In this document: piece after piece, positions 33,076-33,091 of the stretch
Layout of the letters: every line of letters begins with the position of its first letter
Position numbering within the stretch: the first letter of the stretch is position 1
Assembly (NCBI GenBank): GCA_022825265.1
Contig: JAJDXE010000012.1
Coordinates: forward strand, 1-33,091
DNA from: Dehalococcoidia bacterium
GTDB lineage: Bacteria > Chloroflexota > Dehalococcoidia > Bin125
DNA: 33,091 nucleotides
Direction: 5' to 3'
Notes under the pieces: model-generated
The model's input: the letters and a program-made list of their open reading frames with translations, nothing else
What the model was told of the DNA's origin: nothing
The model's database searches: none
Translations under genes and position numbers: made by a program

Positions 33076-33091
33076 GCGGCGCTGTGTTGGG

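Overview
The window is about 33 kb of GC-rich (roughly 60-65%) bacterial chromosome. It contains nearly back-to-back housekeeping genes and no phage, insertion sequence, rRNA or CRISPR array. The gene set and order point to a member of the Chloroflexota or a close monoderm relative. The reasons are the yacL-type PIN-TRAM / fused ispDF / cysE / cysS block, a TIGR03960-type radical SAM protein, RicT (YaaT) next to holB, KhpB/Jag and a YidC with a basic cytoplasmic tail, and several lipoproteins with no sign of outer-membrane machinery. The class cannot be fixed from sequence reading alone.

Layout. (1) 1-745, minus: tRNA-Thr(TGT), tRNA-Tyr(GTA), tRNA-Thr(GGT), then the start of tuf, which runs off the left edge. 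(2) 879-1610, plus: an exported, membrane-anchored protein made of two cysteine-bracketed repeats. (3) 1614-6063, minus: PIN-TRAM protein, ispDF, cysE, cysS. (4) 6064-6748: a 685-bp gene-free stretch with palindromic repeats and a roughly 10-bp-phased TGAACA array. (5) 6749-9137, plus: radical SAM protein and a DinB-like protein. (6) 9197-11211, minus: an MBL-fold hydrolase and an M16 peptidase with overlapping ends. (7) 11277-15090, plus: lysA-holB-ricT, translationally coupled through TGATG and ATGA overlaps. (8) 15095-21265, minus: the origin-proximal block rpmH-rnpA-yidD-(PQQ propeller lipoprotein)-yidC-jag-parA-parB. It has two parS sites in the yidD/propeller junction; dnaA and a recognisable oriC are not in the window. 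(9) 21401-23734, minus: a TPR-SLT lytic transglycosylase lipoprotein, divergent from alr (plus). (10) 25002-29163: a CopC-fold membrane protein, an unknown protein (minus), a DoxX protein and an MMPL/RND exporter. (11) 29269-33003: a large lipoprotein with an apparently dead HtrA-type protease domain, a GYD-domain protein, tRNA-Thr(CGT), an OmpR-type regulator with an atypical receiver, and a small unknown protein.

Biologically the region joins translation (EF-Tu, tRNAs, CysRS, L34, RNase P), isoprenoid, cysteine and lysine precursors, cell-wall precursors and remodelling (LysA for DAP/lysine, Alr, SLT), membrane protein insertion (YidD, YidC, KhpB), chromosome segregation (ParA, ParB, parS) and replication (delta prime). 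The less ordinary elements are the propeller lipoprotein inside the yidD-yidC operon, parS encoded inside protein-coding tails, two extracytoplasmic domains (HtrA-like and CopC-like) that kept their fold signature but lost the key residues, a covarying family of intergenic palindromes, and the phased TGAACA array.
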